Positions 1 to 7,955 of a stretch of DNA of 64,000 bases are shown in pieces. The notes under the pieces were generated by a model. The model was not told where the DNA came from and did no database searches. It saw nothing but the letters and a program-made list of their open reading frames with translations. The position numbers were made by a program, and so were the translations under genes. Numbering within the stretch: the stretch's first letter is position 1; every line of letters starts with the position of its first letter. The stretch is from NCBI GenBank assembly GCA_028532855.1, contig JAQQAL010000025.1, forward strand, positions 1-64,000, given 5' to 3'. The stretch comes from Candidatus Thalassospirochaeta sargassi (GTDB taxonomy: Bacteria > Spirochaetota > Spirochaetia > UBA9216).

Positions 1-88
1 CTAGAAAAAATCTTCTGTTAAAATTCTGCTCTTCCATTTAAGGCGATATTATAATAAAGTAGATATAATTTTCAATACAGGATTTCGG

Positions 89-781
89 ATGGTTTACAGA
101 CTGCTGATTTTTGATTTAGACAATACGATTTTTGATTACGATAGAGCTGAAAACTTCGCCCTTGATAAGACATTTGAGCAGTTCGGTCTGCAGACTAGTG
201 ATGAGATAAAACTATCCTACCGGGAGATAAATGAGCAGAACTGGAAGCTCTTTGAGAAAGGCGAAATAAGTTCAGAAAAGTTAAGGGTTAAAAGGTTTGA
301 GGATTTTGGAGAGGCTCACGGGTTCAGGTGGAATGCATTAGATGTAAGCAGTGCATATCTGAAGAACCTGGGTTTAGGCGGCTTTATCATTGATGGAGCC
401 GATGAGCTTCTCCTAAGACTTAAAGCCGATTTCATGCTCGCCGGTTTAACCAACGGAATCTCAGATGTTCAGCGCTCCAGACTTGCAAATTCGCCATTTG
501 AAGGCATCTTTAATCCGATAATAATTTCTGATGAAGTAGGGGTTGCTAAACCTGATCCGGCCATATTTGCGCTGCTGCTTGAAAAAGCCGGCGTAAGCAA
601 CAAAACAGAAGTATTAATGATAGGCGACAGTCTCAGCTCTGATATTGCCGGAGCAATTGCTTCAGGTGTTCCTTCCTGCTGGTATAACCCGGCGGGGGGG
701 GAGCAACCTGTTAATATAAAACCTGATTTTATAATTAACAGCCTGTCTGAAGTTTTTGAGATAGTTTACCGGGAGGAATAA
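89..781 (+). CDS. HAD-superfamily nucleotidase, YjjG/YfnB-like
   Basis: A 230-residue cytoplasmic HAD phosphatase. Motif I is DLDNT with nucleophile and acid at Asp9 and Asp11. Motif II is Thr121-Asn122, the motif III lysine is Lys154 (VAKPDP), and motif IV is GDSLSSD with Asp180 and Asp185. The alpha-helical cap after motif I and the overall layout resemble the YjjG/YfnB group, which dephosphorylates pyrimidine nucleoside monophosphates; the substrate here is inferred. An AGGA lies a few bases before the ATG, and TATAAT occurs at 64-69 without a clear -35. A run of eight Gs at 694-701 lies in the last quarter of the gene and would frameshift it if its length changed. The stop codon overlaps the next ATG (TAATG), so the genes are probably translationally coupled. 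Confidence 0.85.
   Translation: MVYRLLIFDLDNTIFDYDRAENFALDKTFEQFGLQTSDEIKLSYREINEQNWKLFEKGEISSEKLRVKRFEDFGEAHGFRWNALDVSSAYLKNLGLGGFIIDGADELLLRLKADFMLAGLTNGISDVQRSRLANSPFEGIFNPIIISDEVGVAKPDPAIFALLLEKAGVSNKTEVLMIGDSLSSDIAGAIASGVPSCWYNPAGGEQPVNIKPDFIINSLSEVFEIVYREE
694..701 (+). repeat. G8 homopolymer tract inside the HAD gene
   Basis: Eight consecutive Gs encode part of Ala-Gly-Gly-Glu near residue 203 of the HAD phosphatase. Any change other than a multiple of three would replace the last 25 or so residues. Confidence 0.9.
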
Positions 782-1149
782 TGGCGTATTCAGATGATTT
801 TTACAGACAGATTTCTAAACGTGCTGAAAAGGGCTTGATAGAACTACAGAAGGTGAGAGGCTTTTTATTTGATTTTCTCCAGGACGTTCCAGAAGACCTG
901 CGATGGGATATTTTCAGCCTCTTTTTTCCTGATGCTGAGGACAATACCCGGGTATCAGTAGAAGATGCATCCGGCTTCACCGCAGTTATAGACCTTTTTG
1001 AGGGAGAATATGAAGAAGATAAGCTTGCTTTAACTGATGAACAGCTTAAATATATAAGTGAGGGTGTGAACGATTTTGCGCTTGATCTAAGCGATGAGGT
1101 TCTAATGAATGTAATGCAGGCTGCTGTATCAAGGGGATTGCTGGGATAA
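781..1149 (+). CDS. conserved-looking small hypothetical protein
   Basis: A 122-residue acidic soluble protein with no signal peptide or membrane segment. I do not recognise the family. The sequence is rich in Asp, Glu, Leu and Phe and should be mainly helical, with a basic N-terminal helix (residues 8-25). The start overlaps the upstream stop by one base, and its own stop overlaps the next start by one base. It therefore belongs to the same translationally coupled operon as the phosphatase and the HdeD-like protein. No function is proposed. Confidence 0.7.
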   Translation: MAYSDDFYRQISKRAEKGLIELQKVRGFLFDFLQDVPEDLRWDIFSLFFPDAEDNTRVSVEDASGFTAVIDLFEGEYEEDKLALTDEQLKYISEGVNDFALDLSDEVLMNVMQAAVSRGLLG

Positions 1150-1745
1150 TGTACTTTAACGACGAAATCAAACCCGGAATGCTTGGATATCTTAGAAATA
1201 CCGCCTGGGCAGGTTTTATCTATGCAGGTGCAGCGATTGTTTTTGGAATTTTTACAGTTATAACACCTTCAGGTACCCTGAGTGTATTCATAAGTGCAAT
1301 CGGTTTTTTGATGCTGGTTCAGGGAGCCGTATTCACATTCGCTGCTATTATGGGAATAAAACGTGATCCGCACTGGTATCTCGGAGCAGGTTCGGGGCTT
1401 ATACAGGTCCTTTTCGGGTTGTTTATAGTGCTTCGGGCCGGTAATATCTCGAATACTGTTTTGATGATTACAACAGTGGGAATAGGCCTGGTTGGAATTT
1501 TTGCAGGCACCCATAATATTATAAATGCAATTCGCTACAGGGAGCTTATCCGGAATGTCTGGCCTACAGCCCTGCGGGGCGGATTATTTTTTATAATCGG
1601 GATGTCCATGCTTCTTGCACCATTCGGCTTCGGGGTGGCCATGATGAGGGTTATGGGTCTATTAGCTGTGCTGATAGGCTTCCTGCAGTTATGGACGTCA
1701 ATCAGATTAATCAGGGAGCTTAGCGATGATAAAATTGAAGGTTAA
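1149..1745 (+). CDS. HdeD/DUF308-family membrane protein
   Basis: A 198-residue integral membrane protein with about six hydrophobic helices spread evenly along the chain in three hairpins, and short polar ends. This matches the HdeD/DUF308 family in length and pattern (small inner-membrane proteins, in E. coli linked to acid resistance; biochemical role unknown). The start overlaps the preceding gene by one base, and the 3' end overlaps the next gene by 20 bases. Confidence 0.75.
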   Translation: MYFNDEIKPGMLGYLRNTAWAGFIYAGAAIVFGIFTVITPSGTLSVFISAIGFLMLVQGAVFTFAAIMGIKRDPHWYLGAGSGLIQVLFGLFIVLRAGNISNTVLMITTVGIGLVGIFAGTHNIINAIRYRELIRNVWPTALRGGLFFIIGMSMLLAPFGFGVAMMRVMGLLAVLIGFLQLWTSIRLIRELSDDKIEG

Positions 1746-2364
1746 AACATACTGCCTTGGAATGTGGCAGACTAATTCATATGTAGTTTCAGCAGAAGAA
1801 ACGGATAAATGCTGGATTATCGATGCCGGTTTTGATCCGGAGCGAATGGTAGCAGATATTAAAATAAAAGAGCTCAAGCCTGAGTATCTGATCTACACAC
1901 ATGCACATCTTGATCATATTGCCGGTACCGCTGTTATACGGAAGGCTTTTCCTGAAATCAAGACTGCCATCTGTGAAGTGGAAAAAAGCTTTCTTGGCGA
2001 TCCGTCAAAAAACCTTTCCGCGTCCGCGGGAATGAGTGTCACAGCTGATGATGCTGATATAACGCTGACCGATGGTCAGAGCCTTGATTTTGAGGGGCTG
2101 CCTTTTACAGTACTTACAACACCGGGACACAGCCCCGGCGGGATATGTCTGTATCAGAAAGATTCCGGTCTTCTGTTTGCCGGCGATACAATTTTTCAGG
2201 GATCGGTAGGCCGCTATGACTTCCCGACATCAAACGGTGAGGCTCTGTTTTCATCTATCAAAACAAAACTTCTGCCTCTACCAGATGAAACAAAGGTCTT
2301 TCCCGGACATGGAGGGACTACAACAATAGGTGATGAGAAGGCTCATAATCCTTTTCTAATATAA
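1726..2364 (+). CDS. MBL-fold metallo-hydrolase (glyoxalase II-like)
   Basis: A 212-residue metallo-beta-lactamase-fold hydrolase. The metal-binding THAHLDH motif is at residues 58-64. It is followed by TPGHSPG (third His), FAGDTIF (bridging Asp) and VFPGHG (last His), so a complete dinuclear metal site is present. The length fits the short YcbL/glyoxalase II-like group, which hydrolyses thioesters, but the substrate cannot be read from sequence. GGGAG lies about 7 bases before the ATG, inside the 3' end of the membrane-protein gene. Confidence 0.85.
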   Translation: MIKLKVKTYCLGMWQTNSYVVSAEETDKCWIIDAGFDPERMVADIKIKELKPEYLIYTHAHLDHIAGTAVIRKAFPEIKTAICEVEKSFLGDPSKNLSASAGMSVTADDADITLTDGQSLDFEGLPFTVLTTPGHSPGGICLYQKDSGLLFAGDTIFQGSVGRYDFPTSNGEALFSSIKTKLLPLPDETKVFPGHGGTTTIGDEKAHNPFLI

Positions 2365-2378
2365 TACGGAGATTTACT

Positions 2379-4085
2379 ATGGCTAGAACAAAGGATATCC
2401 CGAATCCGTGGATTAATCTTGAACCCTGGCGGGGCGATGTATTTGAGGGAGAATTCCCGACCCTGCCTGAACTTTTCGAAATTTCAGAAAAACGATATCC
2501 GGATCGCAGATGTTTCACCTGCTATGATCCGACTGAAATGCAATTTACCTATACCGAAGCCTGGAAAAAAATAAACCAGGTTGCTAATTACCTGTTGAAT
2601 ATAGGACTCAGCAAAGGTGAACATGTCGGCCTCACCGGCAAGAATTCGCCCGAATGGGCTATTTCCTATCTTGCAATACTTACAGCGGGTGGCGTTGTCG
2701 TTCCTGTTGATTATTCTCTGAAGACTGATGATGTCTCACGCCTGCTGGAATTTGCGGACATAAATATCCTGTTTGTCGATTCTGAGAAATTTGATGATTT
2801 GAAGCCTTCAGCGCATAAAGGGAAACTGAAAAAGATTTCACTTTCTCCAGATAAAACCGATTACGTTCTTGATATTAATTTTTCTCAGACTATTGAACAT
2901 GAAAAGGCTGGCGAAGACGATACCGCTGCAATTCTTTTTACTTCGGGAACCACCGGTGAACCGAAGGGCGCAATGCTGAGTCACAAAAACTTTGTGTCCG
3001 ATTGTTTTATGTTTCAGGGAAATATGAACATATATCATACTGATGTTTTCTACGCTCTGCTGCCTATCCACCATTCCTATACAATGCTTGCAGTCTTTAT
3101 TGAGGCTTTTTCAGTTGGTGCTGAACTAGTCTTTGCAAAGAAGGTAGTTGTACAGCAGATATTTAAAGATCTGAAGAAGGCCAAGGTTACGATGTTTCTC
3201 GGCATACCAATGTTATTTAACAAGATTATTAAGGGTTTGATGAATGGCATCAGAGAAAAGGGGATAGTAGTCTACGGTCTTATCAGGTTTATGATGGGTT
3301 TCAGCGGTCTGGTTAAAAAGATTTTCGGGGTAAACATCGGTAAATCACTGTTCGGTGGAATCCTTTCAAAGGTTTCTCTTGATACTAACCGGATATGTAT
3401 ATGCGGAGGCGGCCCTCTGCCGGCTGAAACCTTCAAATATTTTAACCAGATGGGGATAGATTTTGTCGTCGGTTACGGTCTGACGGAAGCAGCTCCGGGG
3501 CTCACCCTGAACCCGATTTACGCATACAGGGAAAGCTCAATCGGTAAAATTATCCCGCTAGTCGAGATGAAGGTGCTTGATCCTGATTCTGACGGAACCG
3601 GAGAGCTTATTGCCAGGGGGCCCAATATCATGAAGGGTTACTACAAAAATGAGCAGGCCAGTAAAGAGGCTTTTACCGAAGACGGCTGGCTCTTAACCGG
3701 AGATTCAGGTTATATCGACGATGAAAACTATGTGTATCTTACAGGCAGAAAGAAGAATATGATCGTCACCGAAGGCGGGAAGAATGTTTTTCCTGAAGAG
3801 ATTGAGGATCACTTTCAGCTTTTTGATGAAATTGAACAGATCCTTGTTCGCGGTTATGTACAGGATGAAAAGATGCAGACCGAGGGGATTGAGGCTGTTA
3901 TCGTACCCTCGGAAGATTTCGCAAAGAATAATACTGATGAAGATATAAAAACCCGGTTAGACCAGATTATAGATGAAGTTAACCGTGAAATGCTTCCTTA
4001 TAAGCGAATATCCAGGATATCGGTAAGGAAGGAGGAGATGGAGATGTCTTCCACAAAAAAAATAAAGAGGTTTAAGGTCGAATAA
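2379..4085 (+). CDS. AMP-forming acyl-CoA ligase (long-chain type)
   Basis: A 568-residue ANL-superfamily adenylating enzyme that should convert a fatty acid, ATP and CoA to acyl-CoA via acyl-AMP. The phosphate-binding loop TSGTTGEPKG is at residues 188-197, the GYGLTEAAPG motif near 365, the hinge and TGD motif near 441, and the LTGRKKN segment near 456. The C-terminal catalytic lysine region (SSTKKIKRFK) closes the protein. No membrane segment is present. GGAG precedes the ATG. The MBL hydrolase just upstream may act on related thioesters, which is inferred from position only. The stop overlaps the next start (TAATG). Confidence 0.88.
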   Translation: MARTKDIPNPWINLEPWRGDVFEGEFPTLPELFEISEKRYPDRRCFTCYDPTEMQFTYTEAWKKINQVANYLLNIGLSKGEHVGLTGKNSPEWAISYLAILTAGGVVVPVDYSLKTDDVSRLLEFADINILFVDSEKFDDLKPSAHKGKLKKISLSPDKTDYVLDINFSQTIEHEKAGEDDTAAILFTSGTTGEPKGAMLSHKNFVSDCFMFQGNMNIYHTDVFYALLPIHHSYTMLAVFIEAFSVGAELVFAKKVVVQQIFKDLKKAKVTMFLGIPMLFNKIIKGLMNGIREKGIVVYGLIRFMMGFSGLVKKIFGVNIGKSLFGGILSKVSLDTNRICICGGGPLPAETFKYFNQMGIDFVVGYGLTEAAPGLTLNPIYAYRESSIGKIIPLVEMKVLDPDSDGTGELIARGPNIMKGYYKNEQASKEAFTEDGWLLTGDSGYIDDENYVYLTGRKKNMIVTEGGKNVFPEEIEDHFQLFDEIEQILVRGYVQDEKMQTEGIEAVIVPSEDFAKNNTDEDIKTRLDQIIDEVNREMLPYKRISRISVRKEEMEMSSTKKIKRFKVE

Positions 4086-5350
4086 TGAGCAAGATACTCC
4101 GGCTGATTTTTATTCCGTTGCTTGTATTCCCGGCATTTGCTGTAACCGCAGAGGCAGTGTACATCGAGGACACGGGGTTTGTGCTTGAACCTCCCGTGGG
4201 TTGGACGGTGCTTGATGTTACCGACAGCCGATGGACGTTTCAGGATTTCACCGGAGAGGCTTTCATGCAGATAAAAATATGGCCCGGAGACAGCTGGGAT
4301 TCGGGACAGGCCGTTTTTGACGGAGTTACCGGGGAACTTGCCGCGAAGGCAGAGGGTGAGCAATACGATCTATACGGCCGTGATGCAGTATTCGGTATCC
4401 TGGACTTCGCTTCAGGCGGCTATGAATATTCCGGGTACGGGCTGTTTACAGACGGCGAAGATTTCGACATGGCAATTCTGTCCTTTGCATCGGCTGAGGC
4501 TCTCCCGCTGTTGAACGACTATGTTCTCTCAGCCCTCGATTCCTTCGCCTTTGCGCCAGGTCTGATGCTGAACCCCGGACCTGTAAGCAGTTATTATCTG
4601 CAATCATATACTGCTTCACAGCGTATTCCCGCCTCGACAGTTTTCGAGGGTGAAGCTGTGGAATGGCAGGTTGACGGACGGGCTGTTGAGGCATCACAGC
4701 TTGTGATTGAACGTGAAGCGGCAATACTTGGCGATTTTAAGCCCGATACCGAAGAGGGGATAGAGGCCTGGAAGCGATACTATCGCCTGATCTACCGTGA
4801 TAACTACTCTAGGCTCGATTATCCCGCCGCCCTTCTGAAGGAGCGGCTTCTTCAAACTGAAGAGCTTGATGATACTGATGAATCAGGTTCTGACACTGAG
4901 GATTCATCCGGCTCCTGGTTCAGTTCAGGATCAGAAAAACGAAGACAGTCATTACGCAGTTCGGCATCGAAGCTTTCGCTTGACGCACCGCAGCGGCTGT
5001 TAAGCTGGGTCCAGGGCTTCAACTACCGGCGAACCGGCGGCTCCGACCTGATAAGCCCGCTGGCCGCCGCGGCTTTCGGTGACGGCGACTGCGACAGTCG
5101 TTCACTGCTTTACATTATCCTTCTAAACCATTATGGTGTTGATTCTGCTTTGATGGTCTCAGCAGTTTACAGCCATGCAATGGCCGCCGTCGATACCGAG
5201 GGGCCCGGAGCAAGAATAAACATCGACGGCAGAATGCTGCTTGTCGCCGAAACAACCGATGATGTTGCAATTGGAATGATAGCGTCCGATATGGCAGATC
5301 CGGCAAAGTGGACAGTAATATCGTTAATGGAGAAAGAACCATGGAATTAA
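4085..5350 (+). CDS. exported transglutaminase-like protein
   Basis: A 421-residue protein with a Sec-type signal peptide (about residues 1-23, ending TAEA). The N-terminal half resembles a small beta-rich domain of unknown role. An Asp/Ser-rich linker follows near residues 258-285. The C-terminal domain carries a transglutaminase-like triad: Cys336 in GDGDCDSRS, His364 in YSHAMAAV and Asp381 in NIDGRM, with normal spacing. It is probably periplasmic or surface-associated and could be a cysteine protease or transamidase; the substrate is unknown. It overlaps the acyl-CoA ligase by one base and the YhbY gene by ten. Confidence 0.6.
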   Translation: MSKILRLIFIPLLVFPAFAVTAEAVYIEDTGFVLEPPVGWTVLDVTDSRWTFQDFTGEAFMQIKIWPGDSWDSGQAVFDGVTGELAAKAEGEQYDLYGRDAVFGILDFASGGYEYSGYGLFTDGEDFDMAILSFASAEALPLLNDYVLSALDSFAFAPGLMLNPGPVSSYYLQSYTASQRIPASTVFEGEAVEWQVDGRAVEASQLVIEREAAILGDFKPDTEEGIEAWKRYYRLIYRDNYSRLDYPAALLKERLLQTEELDDTDESGSDTEDSSGSWFSSGSEKRRQSLRSSASKLSLDAPQRLLSWVQGFNYRRTGGSDLISPLAAAAFGDGDCDSRSLLYIILLNHYGVDSALMVSAVYSHAMAAVDTEGPGARINIDGRMLLVAETTDDVAIGMIASDMADPAKWTVISLMEKEPWN

Positions 5351-5649
5351 AGGGTTTTCAGAGAAGTTATCTCGCAAAACTTGCACATAATATCAAACCT
5401 TCAGTAATGCTGGGCGCAAAAGGGCTTACAGAGGCTCTTGTTAATCAGACTGATGAAATGCTTGAAAACAATGAGCTTATAAAAGTGAGATTTGTTGATT
5501 ATAAAAACAGTCGTGACATCCTTTCAAGGCAGCTTGCAGAAGCCACGGATGCAGAGCTTATCAGAGTTATAGGTAATATTGCCATCCTGTTCAGACAGGC
5601 AAGGATTCCTGAGAACAGGCATATCGAACTTCCTGCCCGAAAAAGCTGA
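5341..5649 (+). CDS. yhbY: YhbY/CRM-domain RNA-binding protein
   Basis: A 102-residue single CRM (CRS1-YhbY) domain. It begins LKGFQRSYLAKLAHNIKP and contains the typical GLTEALV and NELIKVRF segments. The family binds pre-50S ribosomal particles. The ATG at 5341 is preferred over an upstream in-frame codon at 5308 because GGAG lies 8 bases before it and family members begin here. It overlaps the preceding reading frame by 10 bases and closes the operon that starts with the HAD phosphatase. Confidence 0.88.
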   Translation: MELKGFQRSYLAKLAHNIKPSVMLGAKGLTEALVNQTDEMLENNELIKVRFVDYKNSRDILSRQLAEATDAELIRVIGNIAILFRQARIPENRHIELPARKS

Positions 5650-5670
5650 TAAAATAACAAAAAATTAGAA

Positions 5671-5724
5671 AATTCTCCTTCATGCTGATATAATTTAAAA
5701 TATCAGTTTCGAGTAAGGAGAATT
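5671..5724 (+). promoter_or_regulatory. nested inverted repeat covering promoter and SD of the lipoprotein gene
   Basis: A perfect 10-bp inverted repeat (AATTCTCCTT at 5671-5680, AAGGAGAATT at 5715-5724) encloses a second perfect 7-bp repeat (CTGATAT at 5685-5691, ATATCAG at 5700-5706). The outer right arm is the Shine-Dalgarno sequence of the ATG at 5727. A TATAAT lies at 5689-5694 with only a weak -35. If transcription comes from upstream, the RNA folds and hides the SD. If it starts near 5701, the repeat can act only as DNA. Confidence 0.6.
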
Positions 5725-5726
5725 AA

Positions 5727-6635
5727 ATGAGTTTAAAAAAGATGAGGCTGTTATTGATAATAACAGCGCTGGTTCTTATCCTTGTCGGATGTGAAGCTAT
5801 CAACTCTACCTTTGACGAATTATTCCTTTCTACAACCGAAGTTGAAGCAGGCGGACTTGACAATTATGACACCGGTGGAAATGCTGCTGATTCAGATGCG
5901 GATGTCGATCAGGGGATGGAGCTTGCCTTTGATGTCATTGGCGAGAGTCTGGAAATGAGAAGCATTCTTGGTGAGGATACCGACGCTGTAATCGAGGTGC
6001 TCAGAATTGCTGCGCCGGATGTTGCATCCATTGTATCGCCTGAAGAGCCAGTTTCACGGGCTGCAGCAGTGAGTGCAAGTGCTTCGGTAACTGACGAGCA
6101 GATTTCCGATGGTGATGTAACTATTGATATTGTGGAAGCCAGTGTTTCCGCTTCAATGGAAGTGGATGACCTTGATGAACCAACAAAGGCTGATGCAGAG
6201 TTTGAGGCTAAGCTGGAGATAGGTATAACCGGAATGGCCGGGGAATACTGGGACGCGAGCCTTGGAGATTTCGGAGAATATGTAGCCTATACGGTTGAAG
6301 ATTTTCAGCTGAATGTAAACGGCAACGGCAACGGAACCATGACTTTTGGAGAACTGGGCTATGAAGATCCGGAACAGATTGATTATTACACGGGACTTGC
6401 TGTTTCGCTCGGTTTCTCAATTTCTGCTCCCGACTGTTCGGGAAAATACATCGCCACATTCAAGTATGTCAACAATGCGGTTATAACAGTTCCGGATGAT
6501 CCCGACGCAGAAATGCCTGATTTCACCGGAGGGCAGACGCTCGAAATTACAGTCTATGTCTATGACAACAGCGGCGCAAGGATCTATGAAAGGGCATACA
6601 CAGAAAGTGAACTCTTTTCAAACGAACCAAGCTGA
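5727..6635 (+). CDS. putative lipoprotein, acidic, unknown function
   Basis: A 302-residue exported protein. Residues 1-21 form a lipoprotein signal peptide with lipobox LVGC and lipidated Cys22. The mature part is strongly acidic and rich in Ala, Val, Ser and Asp, with probable beta strands. I recognise no domain and no paralogue in the window. AAGGAG lies 6 bases before the ATG and sits in one arm of an inverted repeat (5671-5724), suggesting control of translation or transcription. A rho-independent terminator follows at 6663-6694, so the gene may be monocistronic. Confidence 0.75.
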   Translation: MSLKKMRLLLIITALVLILVGCEAINSTFDELFLSTTEVEAGGLDNYDTGGNAADSDADVDQGMELAFDVIGESLEMRSILGEDTDAVIEVLRIAAPDVASIVSPEEPVSRAAAVSASASVTDEQISDGDVTIDIVEASVSASMEVDDLDEPTKADAEFEAKLEIGITGMAGEYWDASLGDFGEYVAYTVEDFQLNVNGNGNGTMTFGELGYEDPEQIDYYTGLAVSLGFSISAPDCSGKYIATFKYVNNAVITVPDDPDAEMPDFTGGQTLEITVYVYDNSGARIYERAYTESELFSNEPS

Positions 6636-6662
6636 GCGTTTTATTAGAAAGTGAATTATTAA

Positions 6663-6694
6663 GGATGTTCTCTGAATGAGGACATCCATTTTTT
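6663..6694 (+). terminator. rho-independent terminator after the lipoprotein
   Basis: A 10-bp stem (GGATGTTCTC with GAGGACATCC, one G-U pair), a five-base loop and six Ts at 6689-6694. The T tract overlaps the stop codon of the convergent dCMP deaminase gene. Confidence 0.85.
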
Positions 6695-7184
6695 ACTGCT
6701 CCGCGTACTTTAGGATCTCTTCATCAACATATTCAAGGCTGATTCCAGCCTCTGCAAACATCTTTTCTGATTCCGCCCCTGCATGATATTTTTTTTCGCA
6801 GACAACCCTTGTAATTCCACAGTTTATTATGAGCATTGCACAGGTTCTGCATGGAGTCATTCTGCAATAGAGGGTTGCTCCGTCGATGCTTATACCGCGC
6901 CTCGCAGCCTGACAAATAGCATTTTGTTCTGCATGAACCGTTCGAACACAGTGCTGTGTTACCGAGCCGTCTTCATGCAGCATTTTTTTCATCTGATGTC
7001 CGACCTCGTCGCAATGGGGCAGCCCCCTCGGTGAGCCAACATAGCCTGTGACAAGGATCTGTCTGTCTTTTGCGATAACGCATCCGCTGCGGCCGCGGTC
7101 GCAGGTTGCTCTTTTTGAAATGGAGTTTGACACCTCCATGAAGTATTCGTCCCAGCTGGGTCTAATGTATTTTTCTTCCGCCAT
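6693..7184 (-). CDS. deoxycytidylate deaminase (ComEB-like)
   Basis: A 163-residue zinc-dependent cytidine/deoxycytidylate deaminase that should convert dCMP to dUMP for thymidylate synthesis. The zinc site is complete: HAE at residues 84-86 and PCRTC with Cys112 and Cys115. The N-terminal SWDEYF and GCVIAKD segments match the ComEB/dCMP deaminase family. The ATG at 7184 fits family starts; a TTG 36 bases upstream lies inside the promoter. No Shine-Dalgarno is visible, and the -10 TATAAT ends six bases before the ATG, so the mRNA is probably leaderless. Confidence 0.88.
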   Translation of the reverse strand: MAEEKYIRPSWDEYFMEVSNSISKRATCDRGRSGCVIAKDRQILVTGYVGSPRGLPHCDEVGHQMKKMLHEDGSVTQHCVRTVHAEQNAICQAARRGISIDGATLYCRMTPCRTCAMLIINCGITRVVCEKKYHAGAESEKMFAEAGISLEYVDEEILKYAEQ

Positions 7185-7190
7185 GTGACG

Positions 7191-7220
7191 ATTATAACAC
7201 TGACCCGGATAATAAAACAA
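7191..7220 (-). promoter_or_regulatory. promoter of the dCMP deaminase gene, probably leaderless
   Basis: On the minus strand TTGTTT (7215-7220), an 18-base spacer and a perfect TATAAT (7191-7196). The expected start of transcription coincides with the ATG at 7184. Confidence 0.7.
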
Positions 7221-7221
7221 C

Positions 7222-7250
7222 TTGAAAACCGGGGTTAAATGGGTTAGAAT
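7222..7250 (+). promoter_or_regulatory. promoter of the second lipoprotein gene
   Basis: TTGAAA (7222-7227), a 17-base spacer and TAGAAT (7245-7250). Its -35 box is one base from the -35 box of the divergent deaminase promoter. Confidence 0.7.
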
Positions 7251-7269
7251 TTTTTATCGAGGAGCGAAA

Positions 7270-7884
7270 ATGAGAAGACTTGTTTTTATGCTGACGCCTG
7301 CAATGTTTTTATTGTTAATTTCGTGCAGCTGGTTTCAGAAAACATACTACACAGACTTTGATTCGGATGATGGAAAATTTTCGTTTAACGAAGCTGACAG
7401 CGAAACTTTTGACACTGGAGAGATTGCCGACGGATCGCTTCACCTTAAGTCAACAGTAAATGACGAATACGGTTCTGGTGCACAGGCTGTATTCTCTGAA
7501 GAAATCCCTGTGAAATCTTCTGTCTCGTTCACAGTAACCTTCGGCAGTCAGTTTAACACCCAGCATCCGCGCGGCCATTTTAATTTTTTCCAGACAGATC
7601 CGGACAGCAGAATGGTTTTTATGGCCGGTCCCAGTACCTTATCTTATTTTGTATCTGTTGATGGAGAGACTGAATCCTATGATATAAAGGATATGGTTTT
7701 CAATGAAGATACAGCATATGAATTTGAGTTCAAGTTCAAACCTATGGCAATATACATCTATGTTGATGAGTCATTTGTTAATGTCATTGATTATCCTGAA
7801 GGGCTGCCGCTAAGCGGTGATTTCATTTTTGAATGCCACAACGAATACTGGGTGGATAACTTCGGGTACGAAATTCTTGAGTAG
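7270..7884 (+). CDS. putative lipoprotein, unknown function
   Basis: A 204-residue exported protein with a lipoprotein signal peptide (hydrophobic residues 4-18, LLIS before Cys19). The mature chain is rich in aromatic and acidic residues with an alternating pattern (FDSDDGKFSF, YTDFD, YEFEFKFKP) that suggests a beta-sandwich; I do not recognise the family. The ATG at 7270 is chosen because GAGGAG is at 7259-7264 and the signal peptide begins there; a TTG at 7222 lies in the promoter. Terminators flank the gene, so it is probably transcribed alone. Confidence 0.75.
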   Translation: MRRLVFMLTPAMFLLLISCSWFQKTYYTDFDSDDGKFSFNEADSETFDTGEIADGSLHLKSTVNDEYGSGAQAVFSEEIPVKSSVSFTVTFGSQFNTQHPRGHFNFFQTDPDSRMVFMAGPSTLSYFVSVDGETESYDIKDMVFNEDTAYEFEFKFKPMAIYIYVDESFVNVIDYPEGLPLSGDFIFECHNEYWVDNFGYEILE

Positions 7885-7898
7885 AACTATGGAGCCTG

Positions 7899-7941
7899 AA
7901 AAAAAGATGTCCGCTCCGGGAGGAGGGGACATCCTGTTTTT
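7899..7941. terminator. bidirectional terminator between lipoprotein and pfp
   Basis: Seven As (7899-7905), GATGTCC (7906-7912), a loop, GGACATC (7927-7933) and a T-rich tail to 7941. It can terminate the plus-strand lipoprotein transcript and, with seven Ts on the other strand, the pfp transcript. Confidence 0.8.
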
Positions 7942-7955
7942 CTTCTGCCAGGGGT

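Noticed and set aside
1269-1514. Reading frame on the minus strand inside the HdeD-like gene
   Set aside because: It lies wholly within a well-supported membrane-protein gene, has no SD and no recognisable domain. Many similar antisense frames were dismissed on the same grounds.
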